DNA of 64,000 nucleotides, from NCBI GenBank assembly GCA_022457155.1, contig JAJGOT010000047.1, positions 1,515,001 through 1,579,000 of the forward strand, in the 5' to 3' direction. Below are positions 44,086 through 59,000 of this stretch, piece by piece (position 1 is the first letter of the stretch; every line of letters starts with the position of its first letter). This stretch comes from Cladopsammia gracilis (lineage: Eukaryota > Cnidaria > Anthozoa > Scleractinia > Dendrophylliidae). Made by a program: the position numbers and the translations under genes. The notes under the pieces were generated by a model that did no database searches, was not told the DNA's origin, and was given only the letters and a program-made list of their open reading frames with translations.

Positions 44086-47000
44086 TAATAAGCATTTATA
44101 AAGCATCCTTTCCTAAGGTCCAAAGGTGCTGGTTACAAAGTTAAAATTAAAACTACATTAAGATGTCCTAAACGCATAAATATTTATTTACAAGGCAGAT
44201 TTAAAATGAAAAGAAAAGAATTTTTTAAGCTTTCCCTTTGGCAAGTTGCAACTGTGTTGTGCATTACTGGAGAAAATAACAGTCTGCCTTCAGACAGTGT
44301 CCGACAACAATAATTTCTAAAATGTTTGAATGACCAATTTTACAATGTGTTGGATGATGGTTACAAAAAGAGTTTACACTGTTATTTCACAAGTTTGTAC
44401 TTATTTCACCTTTTCAAAGTTCTCTTATTTGAGTTTACTTCAGTTGATAATACCATGCGATTTGAGATTGCACTATGATGCATTGCAAACGTATTATTTT
44501 AGTACATGTATATTCTGTGTATATTTTGTCTTGTGCAAAAAAAAGCTACTAAAAAGTCCTATGTGGTAGATGTCCAACCAATTTTGTAAGATGGCCTGTA
44601 GTCTCACAACAAAACAAAAATCACATTGTGATTTGCAGAAAAAGTTGAACAATCTTCTTTTGCCCATTGCAACATGTAAAAAATGGCCGATATTTTCGAA
44701 GTTCTTCTCTTGTGTTTTGGTAAAATAGCTCAAAAACTGATTATAGCTTGTTCTCCCTTTGAGGAATCACTTGATATTTTCATCCAGGAGCATATTATAT
44801 ATGAGCAAAAGTGTTTAGTCAAGTATTTAATATTTTGGATCAAAAACCAGCAAAATCACTGTGACATAGAGTACTAAAGTGTGAGATCACAAAAACTTAA
44901 ATTTGTGAAAATATAGGATTTGATTTGATATTTGAAAGGGCATGACGAAAAATGCCCGCTTGCCAAAAATCAGCATCTTATTGCAATTTGGGGCTGAGAT
45001 ACGGGCATTATTATACTCTGATGGCTCCATACAAACCATTCTAATTTTGCCTTGGTTCATTGTGTAACGAACCAAGGCATTTTCCGAATATCTAATCAAA
45101 TCCCATAATTTCACAAATTAAGTTTTTCTGACGTCATCACTTTAGTACTACTCTATTGCCCCTTTAAACAATTTGATGTGCAGTGTAGTGACTCGTTTTT
45201 TGCATTCTGTTTAACAGTGCCAGAACATCCTCACCCAGAGCCAAGTTTCATGCAAGCAGAAGTCCACAGTGAAGATGTGAAACCTCAGACATTACCACTA
45301 ATAGAAACTGGTATACCTATTTATCAGTCAGAACAGCATTATCCTGTGATAGTGATGAAAACTGAGGATGCTCCACTTACAGCACATGTACCAGTTGTAA
45401 TACCAGAGGAGAGACCCGCTTTAGAACCACAGACTGTTGCAAGTGATGAAATGCCTGTTCAACATGAGGAACAAAGTTATGAACCAGAACCTGAAGCGGA
45501 GGGTGTGACAGAACAAGAAATTGAAGATCATAATGTTGTCGAAGGTGATCGAGAGCAGAATGTCTTATATTCTCAGGAAGAAACAGAGAATGTGGGTATG
45601 TATGAACCTGGTGATGCGGATGAACAATCTCATGGACAAGCTCAAGAAGAAATTTCAGAAGTTCCTGCAGCTGATGAGGAAAGAATTGTTCCTGAGGAAA
45701 GTGAAAATCTCCCAGCACAAGATTCCTCAGTTTCATGGATGGAGGAACCTGTGCCAGTAGACACACAAGAACCTGAAGAGTTTTATACACCAGAAGAACA
45801 AAATATTCCACAATCACACACTTATGCCGAGGACTATCAGGAAGAATCTCATGACGGTGATGTTCTTGTGTCGTCAGATTCTCACGATCCATGGGTGATG
45901 GTTGATTATCCTCCTGCACCAGAACAGGAAAATTATTTTCCTCCTCAGGACAATATTAGAGCACCTCCACAGATGCCCATGGAGATACCAAATGAACAGT
46001 TTACACCTGAAATACCAGAGGAAGCTGAACACGAGTACCATAATGAAGAGGAGGGGGTAGAAAATGAGGAGGCCGATGAACCACCAGTTGTGGAGGTATG
46101 TATTCAATGATATTGGCCATTTTTATGCTAGAGATGTTAAAGTCTAGACGCAATTAACGTCTCAGACGTTAAATGCATCTGGTATAAAAATGGGACGCAT
46201 TAAAGTAGATGGCCACAGAGAAAAACACAAGATTTTCTAAAAAAAAACTAAACTATTCTCGGAAGTAACTGGACACGACTAAAGTCGTCCCCAAATAAAT
46301 TTTAAGAGCGTGAATATACAAATAAGGCTACATTCATCTCAGTTAAGGCCGTCCCGTTTTTATACTAGACGTATTTAACGTCTGAGATGTTAAAGTTGTC
46401 TGTTAAATGCGTCTGAACGACGCACTTAAAAGGAGACGTTAAAGTTGTCAGACGTTAAATTCATCTGGCTTATTTTCCGTTTTTACACTAGACGTTAAAG
46501 TCCTCTCGAGACGACTTTAATGTCTCAGACGATATTAACGTCTAGCATAAAAATGGCCATTATGAAAGTTATTACACCCCACATGTCTTTTTATTTCTAC
46601 CCATTTTCCCTAAGGGACCAGTCATTGATTATAGGAGGGGGGCAGTGGGTGTGGAAAAAGGGGGTGCCCCGAAATATTTTTCTCATGAAAATGGGGGCGG
46701 TCTTAAGCCTGAAAATGTGTTTCAGGGGGCAGTTTGAAAATGACTTCAATAATTACATTAGTTGAGGAGAAACTAGTTAAAGAATGCTAAGTCACTGAAA
46801 TCCTGGGGTAGGAAGTCAGGGATGTCCCGAAAAACAGTGGCTTGTCTTTTGGGGCATCCTGAAAAGAAATCGGTATTCTGGGAATTTCTCACCCACCGCT
46901 CCCCTCCCTTAATTAATGGCCGGTCCCTAAATTATGGGCTGTTTAGATCAGAAGGATCTTATGCTTTTATATTTGATTATTGTTTTATTAGAGCAAAGAA

Positions 47001-50000
47001 AAGAAGAAAAAGAAAAAGAAGAAGAAGAGAAGAAAGAAGGTTGAGGTATATGAGCAGCAATTTTTGTAACTATTACTTTGTCAAGAAGACAGGTTAGAAG
47101 AATAAATAAATCAGTCACATTACATGTACATCTGACAAAAATTATTGTTTTGAGTGGTTTTGAGTCTTAGTGATCTACAAACTGTACAAAAATGGCTCCT
47201 TTAGGTTGAAAGGTTTGAAAGTTATGGATCATTAAACTCTTGAAGACTTTTGTTATTTTTTTTTATTGCATGTAGTTTGTTCAAGAACAGACATACGATG
47301 TAGAAGAAACAGATGATGTTGAGGTAGAGTATGTGACGGAGTCTCTTAACCCACTGGATCCTAACTACAGAGCTTTTGCCAAGATTTTTGAAGCATTCAA
47401 GGTATGGAATTTTGGCGGTTTCATTACCATAGATTTCCTTGACACAGTCACATTGAGGAGGCAGCATGGTCGAGTAGTTAGGGCGTTGAACTTGTAATCC
47501 GGAGGTCCCGGGTTCAAGTCCCGCTCTGACCACTTGCTGGAGTTGTTTCACGGCAGACCCGAGTTCAACTCCTCGACCACGCTTGTAAAATAGCCAACTG
47601 GTTTGCCTCCTGCCAGTTGGGAATTTTAAAAATGTTATGTTCTATTTGAATATTTGTTTCTATATTTAGTGTCCCCAATTAGTGCTCGCGCGCTAAATAT
47701 CTTAACACTAAATAATTTTAATGATATATTTAAGCAACCCAAAAGTCGTGGCCCCATATTAAACTCTGAAAGTAACGAGAGCCACTACTTTTGTAACTCT
47801 GCGCCATTTGTTAAATTGTAAAAGTTCTATTTATCCTGCAAGTGAGCTGGAGTCCTGTGCCCAGGACAGGACTTGCTGACATGCCACAACTTCACACTGT
47901 AAGATGGCCTGCACTAAATGTGAAGAAAACTGATCAATGTGACTGTGTCATGTGTACAAGACAGACAACAACCAACAAAACTGGTGATTACATCTACACC
48001 CCCTACTGCTTTTAATAAGTGATAAATGATCACACAGTGAGGTGTCTAACTGAAGATATAACCATAGCATCACCTTTGCAATCGTGTTAACTGAGAGACA
48101 AGGGACTGAGCATTGCCAGCTTGAAATTACCAATTCATTAAAGCCCCTGGTTGGTTGTTCAGCCAAGCTTTTTATTAGCCAGAAATTGAAACTTGGGCAT
48201 CCTGAAGATAAATTTATTATTTCCCATCATAAATTTATAAAGGATTACGGATAGGTGCAATTTTCATGAATTTCATCAAAAAGTGGGCATTCACAGGATG
48301 CTTGGACACCCTGCTGGCTAAAAGCTTGTGTCCAGCTGGTATTTAAACCATGTGCGAGTGCTTGGATGGGGCTGTTTGTTTGCCAAAAGCATTAAATGTA
48401 CCTAAATGTTGTCTAAAGTATAAACTACGTCCACCAATTATAGGCCACCAAGTCAACCTTCTGGCTGACAGCTTACCTGATATATTGATCAGAAGCCTTT
48501 AGGGCATATTATTAGTAAAGTCTGGTTATTGGATACTGTGCTAGTCATACCCTGTACATCTTAAGGTTACAGTGTACCTTCAGATCGAAAATTTATCGAA
48601 ATTTTTTTTTTGGCGTCAAAATAAAGTTTACAGAATGAACTTTCATCCAAAAAAACAATTATCGAAAAATTGTGAAAATTGACGGAGAAATGACAGTATA
48701 ACTTTTGTGGGCGGAGTTTGTTTATGAAGCGATATGTTTTTTTAAGCGTCGTTTTCTCAAAGTTTATTTTTCGCTTGTTGAGGACACTTTAAACAGCTAC
48801 AACTCAAAGGGAATTTGTTCGATTTTCCTCAAATTTGGACAGAAGCTAGGCTAAAATATAATCAACAAAAACGTGTCGGCGAATTTCTTATTTCCGAAAA
48901 CTTTTTCGTCAAGAGCCATTTCCGTGCGATCATTCCAATTTTTTTTCTCCCTTTTTCGAAAATATTCTGTAACTTTTCACTGCAATTGAATATGGGAAAT
49001 CGCCGACACGTTTTTTTAGCGCTTCGTGTTCGGAAATCCGAGAACAAATCAAATTAGCAAAATACAATAATCGCTTTGAGTTATAGCGTTTTAAAGCTGA
49101 TTCGGACGTTCGAATTTAGACGTCGTAAAAAATTCGACAATTCAATTTTTTACCAAATGGTTTCCATATTTAGATAGCCAGCTCTATAAGCTTTAATTTG
49201 ATACCTGGGTTTAGGTATGTTAAGTGTAATCTTAAGACACTAGAGCGGTAATACTGGAGACACCCCCGAAGGTACACTGTAACCTTAAGTACATTTAGTA
49301 GTCGCTAACAACAAACAAATCAATAATTACTTTTTTTGGCATTAATTTTTTTTACAACAGTTAACAGATCCAGTTAAAGATGATGCAGCAAAGAAAAAGA
49401 CTGACCAAAAAGAAGAAGCTGTGAGTAAAAATTTGCACAATGTGTAGTTCCAGAAAAAATCCATACCCACCCCATGGAAGGTCATTGGAAATTCCTAAGG
49501 GGGAGGGAGATCTTAAAAGCCAACATTTTAGAAGCAAAGTATGAAGCTAAACTGGAATTTCCTGGGGGGACGGGGGGGGGGGGGGGATGCTAAACAAAAA
49601 AACCTTCCGTGGGGTGAGTATGGATATTTTCTGGAACTGCACAATGGCCTACATGTATGTAAAGTAAACAAAACACTTTGATAAAAAAACTCCAAACTAT
49701 TTTCTAAAATAGCATTTGGCTCATGGATCCACTGTTACAGTATCTTCAAAATAAATAAAATATCAATATTATATCATGGTTCTATATAGCTATTGAGCAA
49801 TCATATTTTTTGAGAAAGTGTTTCATTTCACACCACAAGATATGGGATTCATGGCTATAAATCTCTATTGAAAGGTCATGAAAGCCATCACTGCAAAATA
49901 GCTAAATTGAAATTGAAAAAGAAACAAACAGAATTAGCTAATTGATTATGACATTTGGTCTGCTGATATTTTGGAAGACCTTGGCTGGAACACTCTTGAA

Positions 50001-53000
50001 CGTAGGCGCTCAAAGCAATTAGCGGTTATGGTCTATAAAGCTAAAAATAATCTTTCTTCTAAGGGTCTAAAAAATCTTTTTCGACCAATAACGAATGTTC
50101 ATTCTTATAAATTGAGAAACAACTTGAACAATTTGTTTGTTCATAGACCCCGAAAGGAAGCAGGAAAGTGTAGCTTTAACTATCGGGGCACTGTTCTTTG
50201 GAATGGCCTGTCAAATGAAATCAAAGCTGAGCCATCTATCGCATCCTTTAAAGCCGCCTTATAGTAGTTTTAATCTTATAGGTAAACATAGAAAAATTCA
50301 TTAGTATTGTAATTTTAATTAGAAATAATATTTTTAACATGTTTAGGTATTTATAGAGAATATTTAGTATACACGGCTCTCTGGAAGAGCATTTTGTAAT
50401 TAATGATGGGATACCGTGTTTTTAAATAAAGCTATGATGATGATGATGATGATGATGATTAAATGATCGACTGAACAACTACAGAAGCAAGGCATGAGCA
50501 TAGGGCTTATAATGAAAATGACTAAATAAAGTAATATTTTAAATTATTTTGTGTAACTATTGGATCATTTCAAATTGTTTTTCACAGGTGGCAGCAAAGA
50601 AAACTGAAGTGAAAGATCACACTATGGATAAAGATGATGATGACGACGATGATGATGATGATGAAGATGTGGAGGTAAGAACGAACAGCTGTTTGTTTCT
50701 GTTTCAAATCTGTGCGGTAGGGTTGTACCTTTCATAAACCTCTATTTTCATTGGCCGTTCTAAAACAGTACCTGCTATTGTTTATAGGGATAGGGACATA
50801 TTTTAGGTCATTCATCTATTGTTTTGGTGAGCCAATAAAACAACTCGTTCAACGGAGGTACGACATGACCCAATCTATGAGCTGTTTTCAACATTATTAA
50901 ATGTTGTAAAACCAAAACCTAGTTATCACTCTGGCCAATCACAGGCAATGCAGACAATCATCTGATGTAACCGTTTGTATTCCACTTGTAAAAAATAATA
51001 ATTATTATCAATATACGTGGCCAAATTAGAAACTGCCTTCGAGAAAACACGGGTCATGGCTCGTGTACGACGACTGTATTGTGATGTATTGTGTTAGGTA
51101 GTGTTAGGTTGTATTGTATTGGGTTGTATTGTATTAGGTTTTATTATGTCAGTCAGTTCGTCGTACATGAGCCATGACCCGAAAACATGCGTGAGTGGCG
51201 GGCAATGTTGAATTTGATGGGCTGCAAACGCATTTACGGCCCTGTTTCTAGTTTCATGCTACATCTCTGTTAAACATTTTTTTCTTATTAAATGAATTTG
51301 TACGATTTGGCCTTGTGTATTGATAATAATGATAGTCACATGACTTTTGTCGGGCATATAGTTTGTTTGTGTCCCTCGTAGCATCACAAATAAACTATAT
51401 GCCCTCCAAAAGTCGTGTGATTGTCCTATTGAAGTTCCTTATTTCAGGTTGAAGAGTTTTCTTTCTTTTCTAATTTATTCTAGTATGAGCTTTAATAAAA
51501 AGGGTAGGGGTACAATTCTTTTTTTATTTATTTATTTACCGGTATTTATTTTCATTAAGTTGCACAATAACACATTTCTTTGTGATTCTTCAAGTGATGG
51601 TTGAATTTTATTTTCATCAGAAAAAAGCTGAAGATGACCAACCCAAACTCTCTAAGAAGAAGCTGAGAAAAATGAACAGACTAAGTGTGGCTGAACTAAA
51701 ACAGGTTTGTCTTGTTTTATGGGTAGTAATACTATTTTAAAAAGCAGATTTATTTCAAGAGACTGATTATCCATTCTTACCCAGAGGCAACCTTCCTTTT
51801 CAGTTTATGGTATTAATAAAAGTTTTATTTCTTTTGAAAACATTTTGAATCAAGACCATTCAGACAAATAAAAAGCTTTCTGGCAGTACAGAGGTTTCAT
51901 TAAAAGCCGGCAACTGGAGAATTCCGCTGGCTACTTCCTAAATTATCGCTGCCTACTTTTCAATTAATTTCACTGAAGTTGATGCCCAGAATGCTTGAAA
52001 TGCCATTTCCAAGTTCCTAGATTTCCTAGAGGAAAGGCTGCCAATGCAGTCTATTTTATAAATATTGCCACTTACTCTTAATTTTATTGAAACCCCTGGC
52101 AGTACTTTCTTTGTTGAAATTCATCCTCCAATTTGTCTCCCTTCTAACAACCCGAGTCAGCCATTGGCATAGTGACTTCGTTTAACTTATTCAATAACAA
52201 TCAACCCTGTCAAAATGTGCCGGCAGCCAGGAATTTTGCCGCCTACAGCCAATTATTTGCCGTCGTCTTAACACTGGAGTTCACAAATCATGACTAATAA
52301 CAAAATACATCTCTAGCTCTTACTGCCTACTACTTCTGTTACCCTGCCTACCCCTACAAAACATTCTGACAGGGCTGAACAATGGGTTACAACCTAAGAC
52401 AAAATTAGTGGGGAAGGTTTGTAAAACACTAAAAAATGACACTACCTTTAGGTTTCAGCTCAATTAAAGGCGTGCACAATGCTTTTTATAGCCCCCCTCT
52501 CCCCCAAATCCAATGTTGAAGACGTCAGATACAAAAGACAGTGTTAGTTAAGTACTTGTGTTAACAGCAACTTTGAAGGAGGTGGGATGAGGGGGGAGTA
52601 GTGAGGAAAACAAGGACCATTCCCAACACTTTTGTCTTTGGTTGTAGTTTTTTAAAATTCTGTGTATTAAAAATACTATTAATATTAGTTTTTTTTAAGG
52701 AAATATCTGGTCTTTTGTTCAGGGCAAAAGGACAAGTGGTAGAAATATGAGGCAGTGTTCCACTACTGTATAATAATAGAACTAAGTTTATTCATTTAAT
52801 TTATATGAATGTTATAAATTGTTTTTGTTTAGCTTGTTCCTAGACCTGATGTAGTTGAAATGCATGATGTTACTGCCCATGATCCTAAATTCCTTGTTTT
52901 CCTAAAGGTAAGTAACTCTTTGTATTTTAATCATGTTTCTGCTTTATGCACTTCTGAAAACATTGATTTATGATGGTGTGTACCAGACCAAAAATAGCTG

Positions 53001-56000
53001 CCTACACTGTACTTATGCACATGTCAGCTATATTCTTTTGCCTTAACCGAGTGGCAAAACTCTGGCTTTGCAGTGCAGTCCAAGGCCCGATTGCATAAAG
53101 CAACTGAAGCTTAACTGAGATTTTTTGCAGACATTACCTGCATCCCAAAAGGTTTTCTCACACTCTCATTGTTTTCCTATGCTCCTTAATTCACCTTCAG
53201 CCGAGTTATCCATGATAGCATGCAAGAAAATATTCCAGAAAACAGGGAATGGTTGCAGAAAATCCCACTTAATCAGATCAAGTTGCTTTATACAACCAGC
53301 TCAGGAGCGTATGTGTTGAGTATTGTCAGCCAACCAAGTAAGGCATAACCTTGGTGGTATGAACAAATACCAAGGTTGTAGGCCAGTGCTAGAAAGGAAG
53401 TCAAAAGAACTGTTTGGCTAGCTATCATTCAAGTGAACAACCTCAAGTCAATTTTCATTGTCCTGTCTTGTAATTAATGTGTAAGTTGTGGGGAAACTGC
53501 ACTACTGCCAACCTCGTTCCCAGGGTCTTCTCCTTCCCGTCCCCTGGAGCGAGAGAGAGAAAGACCCTGGCACAGGCTGGTCACGTGTCTCCCAGAATAA
53601 AAAATTCCTCACTAGGGGTCCCTGTTTCTGGAAATTTTGTCACCAAAAGTTTTGTCAGCGTCAAAACAATGCTGTCTTCGGCGGTCGAGATCCGCTTTAT
53701 TTTTTAGCAGCCTTCACTTTGCGATCGTAGCTACTGGAACATAAATCTCAAACCAAAACAAGTCAAGTGCCTGGAAGTAATTTACTCTGGAATATATACT
53801 ATCGGTGTACTGCCAACAGTATACGGAAGATCGATCATCTTCCATCTTTTACCCGGGCTTTTCTTGGACAAAATCAACTCTCGATCAACACAGACAGTCT
53901 CGCCAATTCATCCCGTTATTGTCGTCGTTTTGCCGTTGAACTCTCTGATAACTGACCAGATCAGAGGAAATAACGAGGGAAAAGTCAAAGTGGCTATCCT
54001 TAATGTAAGAAAGGCCAAAGACAGCAACAATCTAGAGCTGGATGAGACGAGCGAGACGAACTCTCCGTGGCTAAAAGATGCGAAATACGATATAATTCTC
54101 ACTACTTGTTATAATTTTATAATTTTCACATCTTTCACATCAGTTCTTCGGCAGTTGCGAGCAGTGCTCGATTATTCTTTGCAAACAAATTCTTGGAGTG
54201 CGAGATATCCCCTACAGACTTGCAAAGCCTACAGCAACTCGTATTTAAATTATACTTGACTAGAAGCCGCATAAATCTTTTTTGCAATTTGGCGTCTGAA
54301 TATTCGAAATTTGACCTCTCGCGGGTACATTTACTTCGCGGATACACAAACCAGATCTGTTGTTATTTTTTATGCAAATATTCTCCGTTCCCTGGTAGGC
54401 TAAGTACAACCAAACTCCCGACTTGGCAGCCCCTCCCTCATTGTTTTCTTTTGTAATCTCCCAGATTACTTACTATTCTGGGAGACACGTGACCAGCCTG
54501 TGCCAGGGTCTTTCTCTCTCTTGCTCCAGGGGGCGGGAAGAAGAGAGACCCTGGGAACGAGGTTGCACTACTGCATGTTATTGGGTCTTCTAAAACTAAT
54601 TAATAATTCATGACGAGAACACAAAGGCAATCGCTACTGTAAATGGAGGTTTGGATACATGATCTTAATTTCCATAGATGTTGGTGATTTCATTCCTTTG
54701 TTTTCTCTGCATTTAATGTTAAGTTAATGTGTTTCATCAGGTATCCAAACATCTCGAAGTGGGTTAAAAAAAAAAAAAACTCGGCTGCACCTCATTAATT
54801 TTTCAACCCGCTTCTCAGTTTATGGATATCCTGATTCAAAAACACTTCCTCGTGTTTGGTATATTACAAGAAGACATTGCATCAAAATTATAATTATAAT
54901 AGTAATAATTCCCACATTTTGAGATTCACTATGCATTTGTCATGTTGCTCAGTGAAAGCATATTTTGTGGGTAGAGCACATTCAGTTGGCATAACTCATT
55001 CCTATGAGAACAGAACACTCACTGAGCTTGTAGATTACAATGTCAGCACATTGGTTCTTAAACTTGTGTTAGCTTACACAATGTACCATACTGCTTTTTA
55101 GTAGCTATATCTTCATTTCTGTGATTTCAGTCATGTCGTAACACAGTTCCAGTACCCAGACATTGGTGCTTCAAGAGAAAATACCTACAGGTAAATGATG
55201 TAGTTCTTGTGGCTTGAGGCCTGTCCTTTATAGTGGTGTTGTTTCCTTGGACAAGACAAGAAACTTGGCTTCAGGCTGTCTCTCTCTTCCCGGATGTGTT
55301 GTTTGGGGAAATTGTAACAAATCCCTTGCAACTAAACTCCCAAAAACTTCAAAATCGTGCCGCCCGTATCTTGACCTTCTCTCCTTATGACACCAGTGCT
55401 TACAATCTTTTTATATCTTTGGGTTAGAAAAAATTAGAAATGCTATGGAATATTCGAACAGCGGCTATGGTTTACAAGTCACTAAATGGCCTCGCTCCAC
55501 AATATTTGCATTCGATGTTTGCATATCGAAGTGAAATCACTAATTACACTCTTAGGAACTCCGAGGGCAAGTTAGCTACTCTACTGCCTCAAACCAACTT
55601 TGTCAAAAACAGTTTTACTTACAGAGGTTTCAGTGCTGTGGAATAGTCTACCTGTTGAGCTGCAGCAAGCGCAAACTCTCTCCTCTTTTAAATCCAGCTG
55701 CAGTGATTTCTTTCAAAATGAACGATAATCCTTGTCTTTCACGGCATTCATGGAAAGCAGGCATTTTTTTATGAATTAACTGAATTAGAGTTTTATTTGT
55801 AATTGTTTTTAACTAGATTTTATATTGTTTGATATTAGCATTAGTTAGTAGTTTATTAATTATTTTTCTTATGCCTGATGATTCCTTTTACCTTATTTAA
55901 ATAAAATTATTGTATTGTACCGTACTGTACTGTATTGCATTGCATTGCATTGCATTGCATTGCATTGTATTGTATTGTTTTTAGCACTGTACTCCCGGTT

Positions 56001-59000
56001 GCCTAATAAAGTGTGGGCTGCCTGTGACTCATGTGTGACTCGAACTACCATTACCAGATGCACTCCTAGTTTGCTGCACAGAAATCATTTTCTGTTCAGT
56101 GTTTGTGCAACTGGGAGATAGCATGGCAGGTATCTCTACATGCAGGATTAGAGATTACTCGGTTATTCCTGCAACTTACAATACCTGTACATTGAACTTT
56201 CACATTCAAACTGAGAGAAACCTGACTCAAACATTGCGCCGTACCAATGATATTGTTTAGAGGTTTATTCAAATAAACGTAGGTGTTTATTAAAGGGAAC
56301 CTCTACTCTTGAAAGAAACTGACATTGAATTGTTGGAAATATGTACCATCTTAGCTTGCTGTATTTCAAATTTCTCCAAAAAAAACATGGAAACAGGATA
56401 GGATTATTTCATATTTCCACTTTTAAATTTCCAGTGCACCATCATTTTAAATTAATTTTTAACATTGTTGCCCTGTTGTTGCGCACAAAAGAATGTTGAC
56501 TCTTAACAGTAGCAGCAGTCAAACGACTTCATAAAATTAACAAATTTCCACCGGTTTTCCGTGGTGTGGACTCTTATTTACCATGATTTACGTCATCACA
56601 TGGTCAAAATGTTGTCAAAATTTTGACCATGTGATGATGTAAATTGTGGTAAATAAGAGTCCACACCACGGAAAACTGGTGTAAATTTGTTTTTTACAGC
56701 AATATTTAGAAAAAAAACACAAGGAAAAATCGAAGTCTTGTTACAAAACGTGACAGCAAAGAAAGAGCAAGCATTGTCTATAACTTTCTTGCAATCTGAT
56801 TGGTGTTTTTCAAGCGCGCGTGATGTTAGCATCAGCACCATTGTCTGGACTCTCATTTACCACTCACGTTGACCAATCAGATTGCGAGTTTAGCGGCAAT
56901 TGTGGTAAAAAAAAAACATGCAACCAGTACTGAATGGATGGAAAATTATTGACCTGATTTGTTGTTTGTGTTTTTGTTTGACAATGTGTTTTTCTTAACA
57001 TGCATTTTAAGATGAAGTATCTTGCATCTTTTTAGGGTAAAAGAGGTATTGTGAAGCCACCGTTTGAACTGCCAGAATTCATTAAGGTTTGAAGATACAT
57101 GGAATAATATGTTTTTCTTTTTGGATCTGAATAATAGAATTAGAGTTAGTGGATGTGAATTTATGAAAATCATAGATACACTGTATGTGAACTGCAGATG
57201 AAACATGAGTGAAAAAAATTTGTGATCCTCGCAGTCTTCTATCAACTGAAGCAGTTGAAAAAATAACCTGAAAAAAATTCAGTTTTGAACGGGATTCAAA
57301 CCCATGAAAGGTCATGGGTTCAAATCTGGGTTGTTTTTTCAACTGCTTAAGTTGATAGCACACTACGAGGATAAAAAATTTTTCTCCTGTTTATCCGCAG
57401 TTCACATATTTGATTTTCATATCCATATTCATACTCATATATATTCACTATCGGGTATATTACAAACTCACAATTGACAATTGACATGTAGCTTGATAGC
57501 TCCATGGATAGAGCATTGCACTGGTATCGCAAGGTCATGGGTTTGAATCCCATTGAAGTCTGAATTTTTATCAGGTTGCTTTTTCAACTGCTTAAGTTAA
57601 TTGATAGCACACTGCGAGGATCTTAAATGTTTTCACTCATAATTACAGTAAGAAAAAATAGCTAAGTCGCATGATCTGTGCACAGAATTTTCTTCCAATT
57701 GAAGGGAAGGGAAGGTTTGTAAAGCAGTTAGATTATCTGAGCGATGAAATCAAACGAAATCAACCACAGTCATTTTTGCAGTTTGTGTATGTAACTGCAG
57801 TACATTTAACGAGTTCCTCTGTTGTAGATAGTGTGATTTGTGGAGACACGGTGGTCTAGTGGTTAGCGCGTCGGACTTTCAACCTGAAGGTCGGTGATTT
57901 GAGCCTGGTCTCTGCCGTCGTGTTGTTTCCTTAGACAAGAAACTTTACTCCACACTGTCTCTCTCCACCCAGGTGTATAAATCGGTACTGGCGACAAAAT
58001 GCTGGGGGTAACCCTGCGATGGACTAGCATCCCATCCAGGGGGGAGTAGCAATATTCCTAGTTGCTTCATGCTACAGAAACCGGGTTAAGCTCCGGCTGT
58101 GTGGGCCATCTGGCTTGTGTGCGACTTTACTTAGATAGTGTGATTTAAACATTGAAGTAGACAGCCTCCCATTCTCATCACAAGTGGTTTTTTTTTTCAG
58201 AAAACGGGAATCATGGAAATGAGAGAAGCAATGCAAGAAAAGGTAGCAATATTACTCCTAAGTTCTGAATAGATTTTTACTTTTCACTGACTTAACAGAG
58301 TGACAGTAAAAAATGCGTAGAGTATCAATTAATGTTTCTCTAGTTGTGGGTAGTCCAGCACTTGTCCAAACGATGTCTGTGATTCGCTAAGAAAACAATA
58401 GATTTGTCCCGCTGGGATAGGGATTAGGGATAGGGGCATTGTTCAAGTGATATATCAATTGTATCGTTCGTCAATCACAGACATCGTTTGGACAGCTACA
58501 GGGTCGCCCCTAGTTGTTAATTATTTTTCTCTTGTTTTTTTTTTTGTTGAAATTTTCACAGGAAGACCAGAAGACGATGAAAGCAAAGATGAGAGAGAAG
58601 GTAGAGAAAAAAATTGTGAACTTTTAAAGCTTTTAGTGACGAAATAACTACGCTGTGTATCTTTGTGGGAATTACGATGATCTTGATAATTTTTTGTTTG
58701 TTTTGTAGGTCAGACCTAAAATGGGGAAGATTGATATAGACTATCAGAAGCTTCACGATGCCTTTTTCAAGTAAGTCTATTTGTTTACATTCTTGTTCTT
58801 ACACTGAGTCAGTTCATCTGGACTTGCATTAAGTCACTGGTTTCAATCCGTTGGTAAGGGAAAAATGCACATGGGCTCTAAAAGCGGAATGACAGCCGGT
58901 TATTTGCAGTTGTTCTGCTTGCGCTTCCCACTTGCGTGTAAGCCAAGCTTTCTGTCTTAGAGCACAAAAACAATCCCATCATCGTAGAGAAAAAAAAACA

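Noticed and set aside
41815..44100. CRISPR-like or functional repeat arrays
   Set aside because: The ATT and AAT tracts are simple microsatellites without spacers.
45377..45919. 180-residue minus-strand open frame
   Set aside because: Antisense shadow of the acidic SF3B2 exon; its His/Leu-rich composition follows from the Glu/Gln codons on the other strand.
47457..47532. Possible functional tRNA-Thr gene
   Set aside because: The A and B boxes are good, but the acceptor strands do not pair and a SINE-type tail follows, so it is called a tRNA-derived SINE.
57840..57915. Possible functional tRNA gene
   Set aside because: It is the head of a SINE with its own 15-bp target duplication.
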